Assembly: GCF_009712425.2 (NCBI RefSeq)
Contig: NZ_VCJR02000001.1
Span: 934,001-998,000 of the forward strand
DNA: 64,000 nucleotides
Source of the DNA: Aquisalinus luteolus
GTDB lineage: Bacteria > Pseudomonadota > Alphaproteobacteria > Caulobacterales > Parvularculaceae
Direction: 5' to 3'
Made by a program: the position numbers and the translations under genes. The notes beneath the pieces were generated by a model. That model saw nothing but the letters and a program-made list of their open reading frames with translations, was not told the DNA's origin and made no database searches. This document shows positions 33,119 to 42,191 of this stretch, piece by piece. The stretch's first letter is position 1; each line of letters begins with the position of its first letter.

Positions 33119-35116
33119 TCAGAACATGCGGGAGACGGCCACCTTCAGATTGCGGCCCGTTGCGGCCCGGGTTGCAAGGAACGGGGTATACAGTTCGTCC
33201 GACAGATTCTCGGCGCTGATACGGAACTGTGTCCCTTCAAGAATGCCGTTTTGCGGCCTCAGGGTCAGGCGCAAATTATATATGGTGAACCCTTCGGTCT
33301 CGTCATATACAGCGGCTCCGCCAGTGAGGTTGGAGCGCTCCGTGTCAAGATTGCTGACGGTTTCGAAGCTGACATCGGCAAAATTGGAGAAGCGCTGGCC
33401 AACGGTAATCCGGTAGTTGTTGGCCGGCGTGTTGCGCCAGTCGAGATGCTGGCCGTTGGACCGGGTCTCCTGGCCGTTTACGATATTGGCGTTGATATCG
33501 GTGTAGAAGCCGATCGCTGCGGCAAAAGAGGCTTCGATCTCGAAGCCCGTCTGATCGACATCAGTAACACCGGAATAGGAGGTGATGTCACTCAGCGCCG
33601 TCTCGTAATAGTTGACCTTGAACGCAGCCGCATTGCCTTCGCCGAACAGGCCGATCCGGTCATAGGAGAAACCGTACTCGGCTGTGTCTGCGACTTCCGG
33701 CTGTTCCATATAGAGCGGTGTGCCAAGATCGTCGATGATCGGCAGGCTTTCGGTATGCGCAAGGCTACCGAACAGGGCGAGGCCATTCCGGAACTGGTAG
33801 CGCAGGGAGGCGCCGCCCATCACGGCGTCATTTTGATAGCTTTCCGTCTCGCCATCGATTTCGGAAGTTTCCCAGCGTAGTGCCGGTGTGAAGGTCCAGC
33901 CCTCGAGGAAATCGATCTGATCGACAACAAACACCGCGACGCGGTCATCCGTGCCGCCCGGCGCCGAGTTGGCATCCAGACGCTCCTTGCGGATCAGTTG
34001 CAGGCCGGTGCGCAATTCATGGGAGAAGATCCCGGTGTCGGCAAAAGCGGTGTTTTTCAGCGTTGCCGTGGTCGTCTCATATTGGTGATCTGCGTCCACG
34101 ACGGCAAAGCAACCGAACGGGGCGCTTGCCGGCAAGCAGGTCTGATCGATCTCCTGGTTGGCATAAGCCAGAGAGGCATCGATATTGACCAGATCATTGT
34201 CGAGCGGGTTGAAATTATAGGCGAGGGAAGCGGTCTGGGTTTTCGTATCCCGGTCCACATTGCCGAAGGAACCGCCGGTGGTCTCGAACGTGTCATAGGG
34301 CACGTCGCGGTCAGCCGCTTCGGACTGGGTGTAGCTGGCGGTGATCGCGTGGGCCGTACCGAAGGAATAGCGGCCTTTCAGCAGGAGGGACGGCAGTTCG
34401 AACGCAGAGTTTCCGATCTCGTTGCCGTCACCATCTTTCTGCAGTGACTGTTCGCGATACGCATAATTGGCGAGCAGCTCGATGTTTTCGGTTGGCTGCC
34501 GGGCGGCAATCAGGGAAGTATTGAAGCCATCGCCATTGGAAGCCGCGCCGAGGGTGCCGCCGGCTTTCAGGCCAGGGTCGCCGCCAGTGAAATCAGCAGC
34601 ATCCTTGGTCTCCAGGCGGACGGTGCCGCCGACAATGCCTGACCCGTATTCGAAGCTGCCAACGGTACCGCGGATGACTTCAACGCTCTTGTAGAGATAG
34701 GGATCCGTGAACAGCTGGTTGCCGACACGGTAGATTTCTTCTGAGCCTGTCGTCGCGCCATCGACGATGATGGCAACCTTCTGGTCCGTGCCATAGGTTC
34801 CATTGGCGCCGAAGCCGCGGATATTGATGCCAGACCCTGACGGTGTGGAGCCGTTGACAAGGGCGACGCCGGGAACGGAATCGATGAGTTCGGCAATCGT
34901 GCTTGCCTGGCGGTCATCGGCTTCTTCCTGGTCAATGACCGTCACCGGTGTGGCGGTATCTGTCTGAACGGCGCGCTTGCTCTCGCCCAGCGTGATCGTG
35001 CCGAGAAATTCACTGTCCTCCTCGCCGGAGGATTCGTCCTGGGCGCTCGCTGTGGCGATGGCGGCAAGCGTGGATACGCCAGCCAGGAGGATGGATCTTG
35101 AAAGAATTTTGTACAT
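33119..35116 (-). CDS. TonB-dependent iron/siderophore receptor
   Basis: A 665-residue outer-membrane receptor. ATG at 35,116 starts a signal peptide (MYKILSRSILLAGVSTLAAI ... ATASA). The plug has the TonB-box region and ATPVTVIDQEEADDRQASTI, SVPGVALVNGSTPSGSGINI and YRVGNQLFTDPYLYKSVEVI. The barrel ends with a terminal Phe (LKVAVSRMF). Similar to FepA/CirA-class or haem-type receptors; the ligand is not clear. Two Fur boxes lie in the promoter. A longer frame to 35,224 covers the Fur boxes and is not coding. Confidence 0.92.
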   Translation of the reverse strand: MYKILSRSILLAGVSTLAAIATASAQDESSGEEDSEFLGTITLGESKRAVQTDTATPVTVIDQEEADDRQASTIAELIDSVPGVALVNGSTPSGSGINIRGFGANGTYGTDQKVAIIVDGATTGSEEIYRVGNQLFTDPYLYKSVEVIRGTVGSFEYGSGIVGGTVRLETKDAADFTGGDPGLKAGGTLGAASNGDGFNTSLIAARQPTENIELLANYAYREQSLQKDGDGNEIGNSAFELPSLLLKGRYSFGTAHAITASYTQSEAADRDVPYDTFETTGGSFGNVDRDTKTQTASLAYNFNPLDNDLVNIDASLAYANQEIDQTCLPASAPFGCFAVVDADHQYETTTATLKNTAFADTGIFSHELRTGLQLIRKERLDANSAPGGTDDRVAVFVVDQIDFLEGWTFTPALRWETSEIDGETESYQNDAVMGGASLRYQFRNGLALFGSLAHTESLPIIDDLGTPLYMEQPEVADTAEYGFSYDRIGLFGEGNAAAFKVNYYETALSDITSYSGVTDVDQTGFEIEASFAAAIGFYTDINANIVNGQETRSNGQHLDWRNTPANNYRITVGQRFSNFADVSFETVSNLDTERSNLTGGAAVYDETEGFTIYNLRLTLRPQNGILEGTQFRISAENLSDELYTPFLATRAATGRNLKVAVSRMF

Positions 35117-35134
35117 ATGTGCCCCTTCGTTGTT

Positions 35135-35153
35135 GTAAATGATAATTACTCGC
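35135..35153 (-). promoter_or_regulatory. Fur box upstream of the TonB receptor
   Basis: On the plus strand the sequence is GTAAATGATAATTACTCGC, with the AATGATAAT core exact and 13 of 19 consensus positions matched by my count. It lies 19 bases from the receptor start codon. Confidence 0.65.
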
Positions 35154-35196
35154 AATAGCGACGGCTGCTTAGCATGGGGGTTTGAAATATGCAAAT

Positions 35197-35215
35197 AAGA
35201 ATCGTTATCATTATA
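35197..35215 (+). promoter_or_regulatory. Second Fur box in receptor/apbE divergent region
   Basis: The reverse complement, TATAATGATAACGATTCTT, matches 14 of 19 consensus positions by my count, including ATAATGATAA. It is 63 bases from the apbE start and 81 from the receptor start, so iron control of both divergent operons is likely. Confidence 0.65.
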
Positions 35216-35277
35216 TCTTGACATTGAAATTCATTCGCAACCATAAGAGGCGGGATAGGATATCGAGGAATTTTAAA

Positions 35278-36756
35278 ATGCTGTTGCGTGTTTCAAGGGT
35301 TCTGGTCGCTGTTGCAGTCGGTCTGGCAAGTGTCGAGGCAGCTGGCGCCGACACCTACGAGTTTCGCGAAGACCGCGTTCTCGGCACGACATTTCACATG
35401 AAAGTCGCCGCAGAGAATCAGTCTTCGGCCAGTCTGGCGAAAGAGGCGGCGCTGGCGCGTATCCGCGATCTGGATGCCGTTCTGAGTACGTGGCGCAATG
35501 ACAGCGAAATCGCCGGTATGAACGACGCGACCCAAAGCCGCGTCTCCGAGGATCTGTTCAACGTTCTTTTCCTCTGCGAGCAGTTTCTGGAGACATCGGG
35601 AAACGCTTTCAGCTGCCGTGTCGGTACACTGATGACCGCTTGGCGGGAAGCCGAACAATCCGGTGTTGCCCCATTGGCGATCACCATGCAGGGCATGGCG
35701 GACGCCATCGCCAGGGCAACGGTCGGCCTGGATGCCGATACGCGGATCGTACAGAAGCCTGCCAATGTCAAATTTGACGTCAATGCCGTGGCCAAGGGCT
35801 GGATCATCGATGCGGCGGTCAAAGACGCCCTGGCGGCATCACCGTTGGTGACGGGCGTCATGGTCAATATCGGTGGCGATCTCCGGGTAGCAGGTGATTT
35901 TTCGGTACGCCAGTTCCGGGTCGGTGTGGCCACCGGCGCTGAGGGTATGAATGAAACCCCGGCCGAAATCGTCAGGCTCGTCGATGCAGCGATCGCTTCC
36001 AGCGGTCGTGGTGGGCGCGATCTTGTCGTCGGGGAAGAGCTCTACTCGCATATTATCTCGCCCCGCACAGGGATGCCGCAAGACAGGATGGCGCAAGCGA
36101 CAGTCGTCGCGCCGGACGGAGCAACGGCAGATGCCCTGGCGACAGCGTTCATGGTGATGGGGATCGGTGAAGCACTTGAATATGCCAACACTCGCGACGG
36201 TATTGAAACCATGCTGCGCACGGAAGGCGGCGCACGCTTCACCAGCAATGGCTGGGCGGAACTGGTCGTGCCGCCGGAAGATATCGAACCGACCATGCAG
36301 GCCGATAATCCCTGGCCTGACGGATACAGGGTTACGCTCGACTACACGATACCGGCGCAGGATACAGCGAGCTACGAGTATCCCTATGTCGTGATCTGGG
36401 TGACCGATGCGGAGAAGAACCTGGTCCGGGGCCTGCAGCTTCTTGGCGATATCCCGCTCTGGGTCGAGGAAAACTACGTGTTCTGGCGCCGGTATGGGCG
36501 CAAGCAGCCGGCCATTGTCGATACCATCGCCGAACCAACACGCCCGCCAGGGGACTATTCACTCGGCTGGGACGGCAAGGACCTGACCGGTAATCCGGTG
36601 TCGAAGGGATCCTACATCATTCATATCGAGGCGTCCCGGGAACATGGCGGACATCAGTATGAAAGCTTCGAGGTGAATCTCGGGGACAGAGCCTTTGCGG
36701 AATCGATCGGGCCGGGCAATGAACTCGGTACCATCGAGGTGGGGTATGGCCGATGA
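35278..36756 (+). CDS. apbE: ApbE flavin transferase fused to DUF2271
   Basis: A 492-residue exported protein. ATG at 35,278 starts a signal peptide (MLLRVSRVLVAVAVGLASVE...). The ApbE domain has the usual motifs: FDVNAVAKGWIIDAAV, MVNIGGDLRV, SHIISPRTGMP and ATADALATAFMVMG. ApbE uses Mg-FAD to attach FMN to Thr in target proteins in the periplasm. From about residue 350 there is a DUF2271-like domain (RVTLDYTIPAQDTASYEYPY; PGDYSLGWDGKDLTGNPVSK). It heads a Fur-box-linked operon with PepSY, DUF4198 and EF-hand genes; the stop overlaps the next start (ATGA). Confidence 0.9.
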   Translation: MLLRVSRVLVAVAVGLASVEAAGADTYEFREDRVLGTTFHMKVAAENQSSASLAKEAALARIRDLDAVLSTWRNDSEIAGMNDATQSRVSEDLFNVLFLCEQFLETSGNAFSCRVGTLMTAWREAEQSGVAPLAITMQGMADAIARATVGLDADTRIVQKPANVKFDVNAVAKGWIIDAAVKDALAASPLVTGVMVNIGGDLRVAGDFSVRQFRVGVATGAEGMNETPAEIVRLVDAAIASSGRGGRDLVVGEELYSHIISPRTGMPQDRMAQATVVAPDGATADALATAFMVMGIGEALEYANTRDGIETMLRTEGGARFTSNGWAELVVPPEDIEPTMQADNPWPDGYRVTLDYTIPAQDTASYEYPYVVIWVTDAEKNLVRGLQLLGDIPLWVEENYVFWRRYGRKQPAIVDTIAEPTRPPGDYSLGWDGKDLTGNPVSKGSYIIHIEASREHGGHQYESFEVNLGDRAFAESIGPGNELGTIEVGYGR

Positions 36757-37409
36757 CCAGGGTAGTTTCCGCAAACGCTGCCGGCGTCACTGTCAGGCAA
36801 GGCAGGAAGTCCAGGCCGCCGCGCAAGGGACGCCTGATGCGTCTGGCGAGGATCGTACACAACTACCTGTCGGCCTTTGCCTTCCTCATGCTGATACTGT
36901 TCGCCCTGACCGGCATACTGCTCAATCATCCGCAGTGGTTCGAGGGCGGCTATTCGGCCAGCGAAAATGCGCAGACGGGTGCACTCTCCCAGGCGGATCT
37001 GGGACGGCTGGAAAATCCTATTACGGAGGATGTTGAAAAACTGGTGCGTGACAGGTTCAGGGTGATTGGTCAGCTGGAAGGGGTGGAGGATCTGGGTGAT
37101 GAAATCCTGATCCGGTTCAAGGGGTCGAAAGGCCGCTCCTTCGTGACCATTGACCGGTCGGTGGGAGAGGTGCTGGTCGAAAATGAACGGGCCGGGATCG
37201 TTTCCGCCATGAATGCCCTGCATACGGGCAAGGATACCGGCAAGGCATGGCGTTTCGTCATCGACATCGCCGCCATTATCATCCTGCTGCTCTCCCTGGC
37301 CGGGTTCCTGCTGTTTTTCATGATGCGCTTTCGGCTTGGCAAGAGTCTGCTTGCCTGCGGAAGCAGCCTTGCCCTGCTGGCAATCGCCTATGTCTATTTT
37401 GTCTACTGA
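36753..37409 (+). CDS. PepSY-associated membrane protein
   Basis: A 218-residue protein with a basic N-terminus, one membrane helix (LSAFAFLMLILFALTGILLN), a small periplasmic PepSY-like domain (ITEDVEKLVRDRFRVIGQLE ... SFVTIDRSVGEVLVENER), and two C-terminal helices (VIDIAAIIILLLSLAGFLLF and LACGSSLALLAIAYVYF). PepSY-TM proteins can be flavin- or haem-linked electron carriers of ferric reduction; that role fits its position after an apbE gene, but no flavinylation motif is certain. Its start overlaps the apbE stop. Confidence 0.85.
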   Translation: MTRVVSANAAGVTVRQGRKSRPPRKGRLMRLARIVHNYLSAFAFLMLILFALTGILLNHPQWFEGGYSASENAQTGALSQADLGRLENPITEDVEKLVRDRFRVIGQLEGVEDLGDEILIRFKGSKGRSFVTIDRSVGEVLVENERAGIVSAMNALHTGKDTGKAWRFVIDIAAIIILLLSLAGFLLFFMMRFRLGKSLLACGSSLALLAIAYVYFVY

Positions 37410-37444
37410 TCAAAACTCCGGAACATCCAGAAAAGGGGAATCCC

Positions 37445-38257
37445 GTGAAATTGAAGAGAATGCTGAAACAAGTGGCCGCCCTGGCCGTTGTCTCGATTGC
37501 CGGTTTCGGACAGGCTGTCGCGCACACCTCCTATGTAAAGCCCAATGTCTTTTCTACCTCGCGTGCGGACATGGTCACGCTGGAAGTGTCCTTCACCGAG
37601 AACTTCTCGAATCCGGAAGTCGGGGTGACATCGCAGGACTGGCACTTCTATCTTCCTGACGGGTCGCGCGCCGGCTACGACAATATCGTGGAGCTGAAGC
37701 AGGTCACGGTGATCAAGCAATCCCTCGAGCAGGAAGGAACGTTCCGCTTTTCAACCGGCGAGCGGCTGGGCCGAACAGGCAAGAGATTTCTTATGCCGGA
37801 TGGCAGCTTTGAGCTTGCCATTGGCGAGGATCGTGAGGAAAGGCCGGTACCTGAAGGCGCCACTGTCGTCACCAGCCAGACCGCTACTGTCGCCGATGTC
37901 TATGTCACCAGGGGCGCGCCAACCCGCACGGCGGTGGATATAAAAATCGGCCGCCTGCGAATAGAACCTGTTACCCATCCCAACGAGATCTATCTCGATG
38001 AGGGGTTTGACTTCCGTCTGACATTCGATGGCGCGCCGATGCCGGGCCAGGTCATGACGCTTTATCGCGACGGCGGCGCCTATGACGATGACAAGGGCGC
38101 AAGCGAGGTCATTGCAGGGGATGGTGTCACGACAATCTCGTTCGCCGAGCCCGGCATGTACATGCTGATGACACGGCACCAGGCCAATGCGCCGGAAGGC
38201 GCGCAAACCGATATCCGCAGCTACACGACCTCCATCACTTTTGAAGTAACCCGCTAG
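37445..38257 (+). CDS. DUF4198-family periplasmic protein
   Basis: A 270-residue exported protein. GTG at 37,445 has AAGGGG at good spacing; ATG at 37,460 is an alternative. Signal peptide MKLKRMLKQVAALAVVSIAG ... QAVAH, then HTSYVKPNVFSTSRADMVTL, the usual N-terminus of DUF4198 proteins after cleavage (mature His near the start). The family resembles cobalt/nickel or iron periplasmic accessory proteins with two beta-domains. It lies between the PepSY gene and the EF-hand gene in an iron-linked operon; exact role unknown. Confidence 0.85.
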   Translation: MKLKRMLKQVAALAVVSIAGFGQAVAHTSYVKPNVFSTSRADMVTLEVSFTENFSNPEVGVTSQDWHFYLPDGSRAGYDNIVELKQVTVIKQSLEQEGTFRFSTGERLGRTGKRFLMPDGSFELAIGEDREERPVPEGATVVTSQTATVADVYVTRGAPTRTAVDIKIGRLRIEPVTHPNEIYLDEGFDFRLTFDGAPMPGQVMTLYRDGGAYDDDKGASEVIAGDGVTTISFAEPGMYMLMTRHQANAPEGAQTDIRSYTTSITFEVTR

Positions 38258-38280
38258 AAACGGAACGAGGAATTCAAGCC

Positions 38281-38760
38281 ATGAAAAACCTGTATCTTCT
38301 ATGTGTTGTGGCCAGTGCGGCCACGCTTGCCGCCTGTGCAACGAGCGAGCCGGTCACTGTGTCCGAGAGTGGGGGCGAGCGATCCTCAAGGGGCGGTGGC
38401 GGCCATGGCCGGGACGTCTTCTTCGAGACCTATGACACGAATGGCGACAATATCGTCACCGAAGCGGAATTCCGGCAGGCCCGGGATGAGGGCTATGCCC
38501 GGCGCGACGCCAATGGCGATGGCACCGTATCGCCGGATGAATATGTCGGCGAGTATGAAAAGCGACTGGACGAACAACTGGCGGCGCAACGCGACCGTCA
38601 ACTCAAACAGGCCTATGTCCGGTTTGATGCGCTGGACACCGATGAAGACGGCTCAATGACCCGTGAAGAGTTCGGCGCCTCCGGAACGAGAATGCTTGGC
38701 AGCCTCGATGACAATGGTGATGGTATCGTTGATGAGACGGATACAACCCAGCGCTACTGA
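38281..38760 (+). CDS. EF-hand lipoprotein
   Basis: A 159-residue predicted lipoprotein (MKNLYLLCVVASAATLAACA; lipobox LAAC). It has four EF-hand-type loops: DTNGDNIVTEAEF, DANGDGTVSPDEY, DTDEDGSMTREEF and DDNGDGIVDETD. It probably binds calcium or another divalent metal in the periplasm. It follows the DUF4198 gene by 23 bases and appears to be the last gene of the apbE operon. The first two and third loops fit the canonical DxDxDG pattern; the last is shorter. Confidence 0.9.
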   Translation: MKNLYLLCVVASAATLAACATSEPVTVSESGGERSSRGGGGHGRDVFFETYDTNGDNIVTEAEFRQARDEGYARRDANGDGTVSPDEYVGEYEKRLDEQLAAQRDRQLKQAYVRFDALDTDEDGSMTREEFGASGTRMLGSLDDNGDGIVDETDTTQRY

Positions 38761-39293
38761 TCAACCCTCTACCGACCGGGACAGCTTTCAGGTCAAAAGG
38801 AAGATGACCCGGTTCTCTTTATCATGATCCCTAGGGCAGCGATCGCGATCCTTGGCAATTAGTCCGTGCGTGTGAGATCCGGCATTTTCTTGCTCCGCCA
38901 GCGTTGCTTTTCCGCCAAATGCCCTCTGACCCCCGGTCACCACGCAGTCGATGATTGAGCAGGATCTGTCTCCGCGGGCGCGCGCGAGGTCAGTTCTCAA
39001 TCGTCGCGACGGCGAGGTCAGGAACAACATATCTGTCACCCGCGGGGCCGCGCGAGCCCAGTTCTGCCTGTCTCCGCCTCAATATCTCTTTCCCGCAGTC
39101 AGGTGGGCGGACGGTGCGTCTGCCGGAGCGCGGTCGCCGCGCAAGGGGGCGGGTCCGTGTCGTGATTGATCGTCCCCGGGTCTCCTACCTACGGCTTTCC
39201 CCTTGTGCGGCGCCCTTGTGCGCTCCGGCCGAGCTCCGTCTCGCCGCCCACCCGACTGTCGGGAAAAGAACGCGGGCGGGGAAGGAGACTGAC
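38761..39293. other. Intergenic junction between iron island and ardA
   Basis: About 530 bases without a supportable gene. A rightward frame open from 38,955 joins the ardA frame, but its upstream part is Arg/Pro-rich and has no start signal. GGCGAGGTCAG-like words (GCGAGGTCAG at about 38,984 and 39,014) are repeated. This is the boundary between cargo and the conjugation block and could hold an attachment or origin site, which I cannot identify. Confidence 0.4.
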
Positions 39294-39857
39294 ATGACTG
39301 ACCAGCTTGACCCCATTGCCAATGCGGCACCATCCGCGCCGCCGCGACACGAGCGGCCGCGAATATATGTGGCCTGCCTCGCGGCCTACAATAATGGCTA
39401 TCTGCACGGAGAGTGGATCGACGCGACCACGCAAGAGGAGATCATGGACGCGGTTCGCGCCATGCTGGCCGGTTCGCCCGTGCCGGATGCGGAGGAATGG
39501 GCAATCCACGATTATGAGGGGTTCGAGGGGGCGGATATTGCCGAATATGCCTCATTTAAGACCGTCTGCGCGCTCGCCGGTTTCATCGAGGAGCATGGGG
39601 AGCTCGGTGCGAAACTCTACCGTCATTTCGGGGACGACCTATGCGAGGCGCGCGCGGCCTTTGAGGATTATGCAGGCGAATATGCCAGCGCGGCGGATTT
39701 TGCCGAGCAGCTGCATGATGATGCCGGTACGGAGATTCCCGATAGCCTTCGCTACTATATCGACTGGCAGGCGCTGGCCCGCGACATGGAAATGTCCGGC
39801 GACATTCTGGTGTTCGAGACGGGGCCGGATGAAGCCCATATCTTCTGGAGCCGCTGA
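39294..39857 (+). CDS. ardA: ArdA antirestriction protein
   Basis: A 187-residue, very acidic protein. ATG at 39,294 has GGAG upstream. ArdA features are clear: RIYVACLAAYNNGYLHGEWI, WAIHDYEGFEGADIAEYASF and a C-terminal ALARDMEMSGDILVFETGPD. ArdA mimics bent B-DNA and blocks type I restriction enzymes when a conjugative element enters a new host. It is followed after 2 bases by an unknown gene and then parB-like, the usual order in this class of elements. Confidence 0.95.
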   Translation: MTDQLDPIANAAPSAPPRHERPRIYVACLAAYNNGYLHGEWIDATTQEEIMDAVRAMLAGSPVPDAEEWAIHDYEGFEGADIAEYASFKTVCALAGFIEEHGELGAKLYRHFGDDLCEARAAFEDYAGEYASAADFAEQLHDDAGTEIPDSLRYYIDWQALARDMEMSGDILVFETGPDEAHIFWSR

Positions 39858-39859
39858 TC

Positions 39860-40339
39860 ATGAGGTTCACCGAACACTTCACAGACTCCGTGTGCGACGG
39901 CGACAGCATTGCCTGCAGGGTCGCCTGCTACGACATCACCGCGCATATCGTGCGGGACGATTGTTCCGACGAGCCCGACCAGCGCCAGGACGGATTCTGG
40001 CCCTCGCTATGCAAGGACGCGCCGGGCTTTATCGGGCCGGGCCCGAACCACCGCCAGCGCTTTGCCGAGGCGCTGGAGCGGGCCGAAGCAATCATGGAAG
40101 CATGGCGCCGGGATGAATGGTTCTATTGCGGCATCGTTCTGTCGGTCTCGCTCGAGGGCGTGACGCTCGATACTCATGCGGCGAGCCTGTGGGGCATCGA
40201 GGCCAACTATCCCGGCAGCGACAACGTCTATCTGACCGCAGTCGCGACCGAACTCCTGCCGGACGCGGTCAATGCCGGGCGCGCCGCCGCCCGCCGCGTC
40301 TGCGCGGCGCTCAAGAGCACCGGGGCGCGTATTCCCTGA
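39860..40339 (+). CDS. Unknown protein between ardA and parB
   Basis: A 159-residue soluble protein (MRFTEHFTDSVCDGDSIACR) with several Cys and Trp (DGFWPSLCKDAPGFIGPGPN; RRDEWFYCGIVLSVSLEGVT). It starts 2 bases after ardA and so is co-transcribed. I remember similar ORFs after ardA in alphaproteobacterial elements but no function. It has no signal peptide or membrane helix. Confidence 0.8.
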   Translation: MRFTEHFTDSVCDGDSIACRVACYDITAHIVRDDCSDEPDQRQDGFWPSLCKDAPGFIGPGPNHRQRFAEALERAEAIMEAWRRDEWFYCGIVLSVSLEGVTLDTHAASLWGIEANYPGSDNVYLTAVATELLPDAVNAGRAAARRVCAALKSTGARIP

Positions 40340-40421
40340 GATCGCAAAGGCGCGCGCCTCCAGAAACCGGAAAGGCGCGCACCCGACCCAGTACCCACCT
40401 CAATCGAAAAGGAACCAGATC

Positions 40422-42191
40422 ATGGCCCAGCCCACTCTCAAATCGCTTCCCCTGTCCAAGCTGCGGATTTCCCGCCTCAATATGCGCCATGGCCGCAAGG
40501 CACCGGACGTGTCCGACATAGTGCCGTCGATCCGGGCAAGCGGCATCCGGCAGACCTTGCTGGTCCGCAAGGAGGGAGACCATTATGGCATCGTTGCCGG
40601 ACGGCGGCGATACTTCGCCCTCAAACAGATCGAGAAGGAGACCGGCAAGTGCCCCCTTGTGCCCTGCGCGATCATGCCCGAGACGGACGCCGCCAGCGCC
40701 ATCGCCGCCTCCGTCATCGAGAATGTCGGTCGTCTGCCCGCGACGGAAATGGAGCAATACACCGCCTTCAGGAAGCTGCACGGGCAGGGGCGCAGCGTTG
40801 AGGAGATAGCGGCCTTCTTCGGGGTCACCGAGCTGCGGGTGCGGCGCGTTCTCGCGCTCGCCTCGCTCGCCGCGCCGATCCGGAAACTCTATGAAAAAGA
40901 CGAGATCGACCGCGAGACGATCCGCGCCCTGACGCTGGCGACAGCCGATCAGCAGGGCAAATGGCTGCGGCTCCATCAAAGCCGGGACGAGCGCGCCCCG
41001 CGCGGGCGCGCCTGCCGGGCATGGATCACCGGCGGCTCCAGCATCACCACCGACAAGGCACTGTTCGACCTGACCGATTATGAGGGCCAGGTCACCGCCG
41101 ATCTGTTCGGCGAGCATGGCGTCTTCGCCGATCCCGACATGTTCTGGCAGGCGCAATCGGCGGCGATCGCGGGGCGCATCGAGACTTACATCGCCGCAGG
41201 CTGGACGGATGTGGTCTGTCTGGACCGCGGCGCGTATTTTCAGCGCTGGGAGCATGACAGCGTCTCACGCCGACAGGGCGGGAAGGTGTTCGTCGAATGC
41301 CGCCATGATGGCAGCGTGATTTTTCATGAGGGCTATCTCTGCCGGGCCGAGGCGCGCCGCCGCGAAAAGGCAAAGAGGGGACAGTACGGGACGGACGCGT
41401 CCGCCAGACCCGAAATGTCCGGGCCGCTTGCCGACTATATTTTGCTGCATCGCCATGGCGCAGCGCAGGCAAGCCTCGCCGCCCGGCCGTCCATCGCGCT
41501 TCGCCTGATGGTCGCCCATGCCATGACCGGCAGTGCGCTGTGGCAAGTCCGCGCCCATGACTGCGCAAGCCGCCGGGAGGCCACGCGCGCCAGTCTCGAG
41601 GCCTCGAAAGCCGCCAGCGATCTGGATGCGGCCCGTAGGCGCATGGCCTCGCTTCTCGAAGCGGCGGGCCTGCAGGGCGAGCCGCGCCGTAATGGCGATG
41701 CTTATGGGCTGTGCGAGATTTTCGCGGTGCTGCTCGCCATGCCGGATGCCCAGGTCATGGAGGTGCTGGCCGTGACCATGGCCGGGACTCTGGAGGCGGG
41801 CGGGCCGGTGGTCGAGGCGGTGCTGCATGTCTGCGGGACCGATCTGTCCGCCTTCTGGCAGCCGGAGCCTGCCTTTTTCGAGCTTGCCCGCGACAAGCGC
41901 GCGATCAACGCCATGCTCGCCCATATCGGCTCGCAGACCCTCGCCAAGTCCTGCAGCACCGATACCGCCAAACGGCAAAAGGAGATCATCGTCAACCGGA
42001 TCGCCGGGGAGGGATGCGCGCCCGATCCCGCCTGGCGTCCGGGCTGGATGCAGGTGCCGCCGCGCCGCCTTGTCGAGGGCGCGGGCTCGCCGCCCGCCGA
42101 TCACTGGGCGCGCATCGCGGCACTGTTCCGGGGGCCCGAAGAAGCACTTTCTCCCGATGCCCCGCAGTCGTCCCCCACTCACGCCGCCTGA
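40422..42191 (+). CDS. ParB/RepB-like plasmid partition protein
   Basis: A 589-residue protein from ATG 40,422 (MAQPTLKSLPLSKLRISRLN), with AAAGGA upstream. The N-terminus has the ParB nuclease/CTPase-like domain (LRISRLNMRHGRKAP, GIRQTLLVRKEGDHYGIVAG GRR-type box, ASVIENVGRLPATEMEQYTA), followed by an HTH (GRSVEEIAAFFGVTELRVRR). The long C-terminal part is specific to this mobile-element subgroup, which is much larger than chromosomal ParB. No parA is in the window. It probably acts in element maintenance or regulation. Confidence 0.9.
   Translation: MAQPTLKSLPLSKLRISRLNMRHGRKAPDVSDIVPSIRASGIRQTLLVRKEGDHYGIVAGRRRYFALKQIEKETGKCPLVPCAIMPETDAASAIAASVIENVGRLPATEMEQYTAFRKLHGQGRSVEEIAAFFGVTELRVRRVLALASLAAPIRKLYEKDEIDRETIRALTLATADQQGKWLRLHQSRDERAPRGRACRAWITGGSSITTDKALFDLTDYEGQVTADLFGEHGVFADPDMFWQAQSAAIAGRIETYIAAGWTDVVCLDRGAYFQRWEHDSVSRRQGGKVFVECRHDGSVIFHEGYLCRAEARRREKAKRGQYGTDASARPEMSGPLADYILLHRHGAAQASLAARPSIALRLMVAHAMTGSALWQVRAHDCASRREATRASLEASKAASDLDAARRRMASLLEAAGLQGEPRRNGDAYGLCEIFAVLLAMPDAQVMEVLAVTMAGTLEAGGPVVEAVLHVCGTDLSAFWQPEPAFFELARDKRAINAMLAHIGSQTLAKSCSTDTAKRQKEIIVNRIAGEGCAPDPAWRPGWMQVPPRRLVEGAGSPPADHWARIAALFRGPEEALSPDAPQSSPTHAA

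Noticed and set aside
38955-39857. A 300-residue start for ArdA
   Set aside because: ArdA similarity begins at 39,294, where there is a good ribosome site; the upstream part is Arg/Pro-rich noise.
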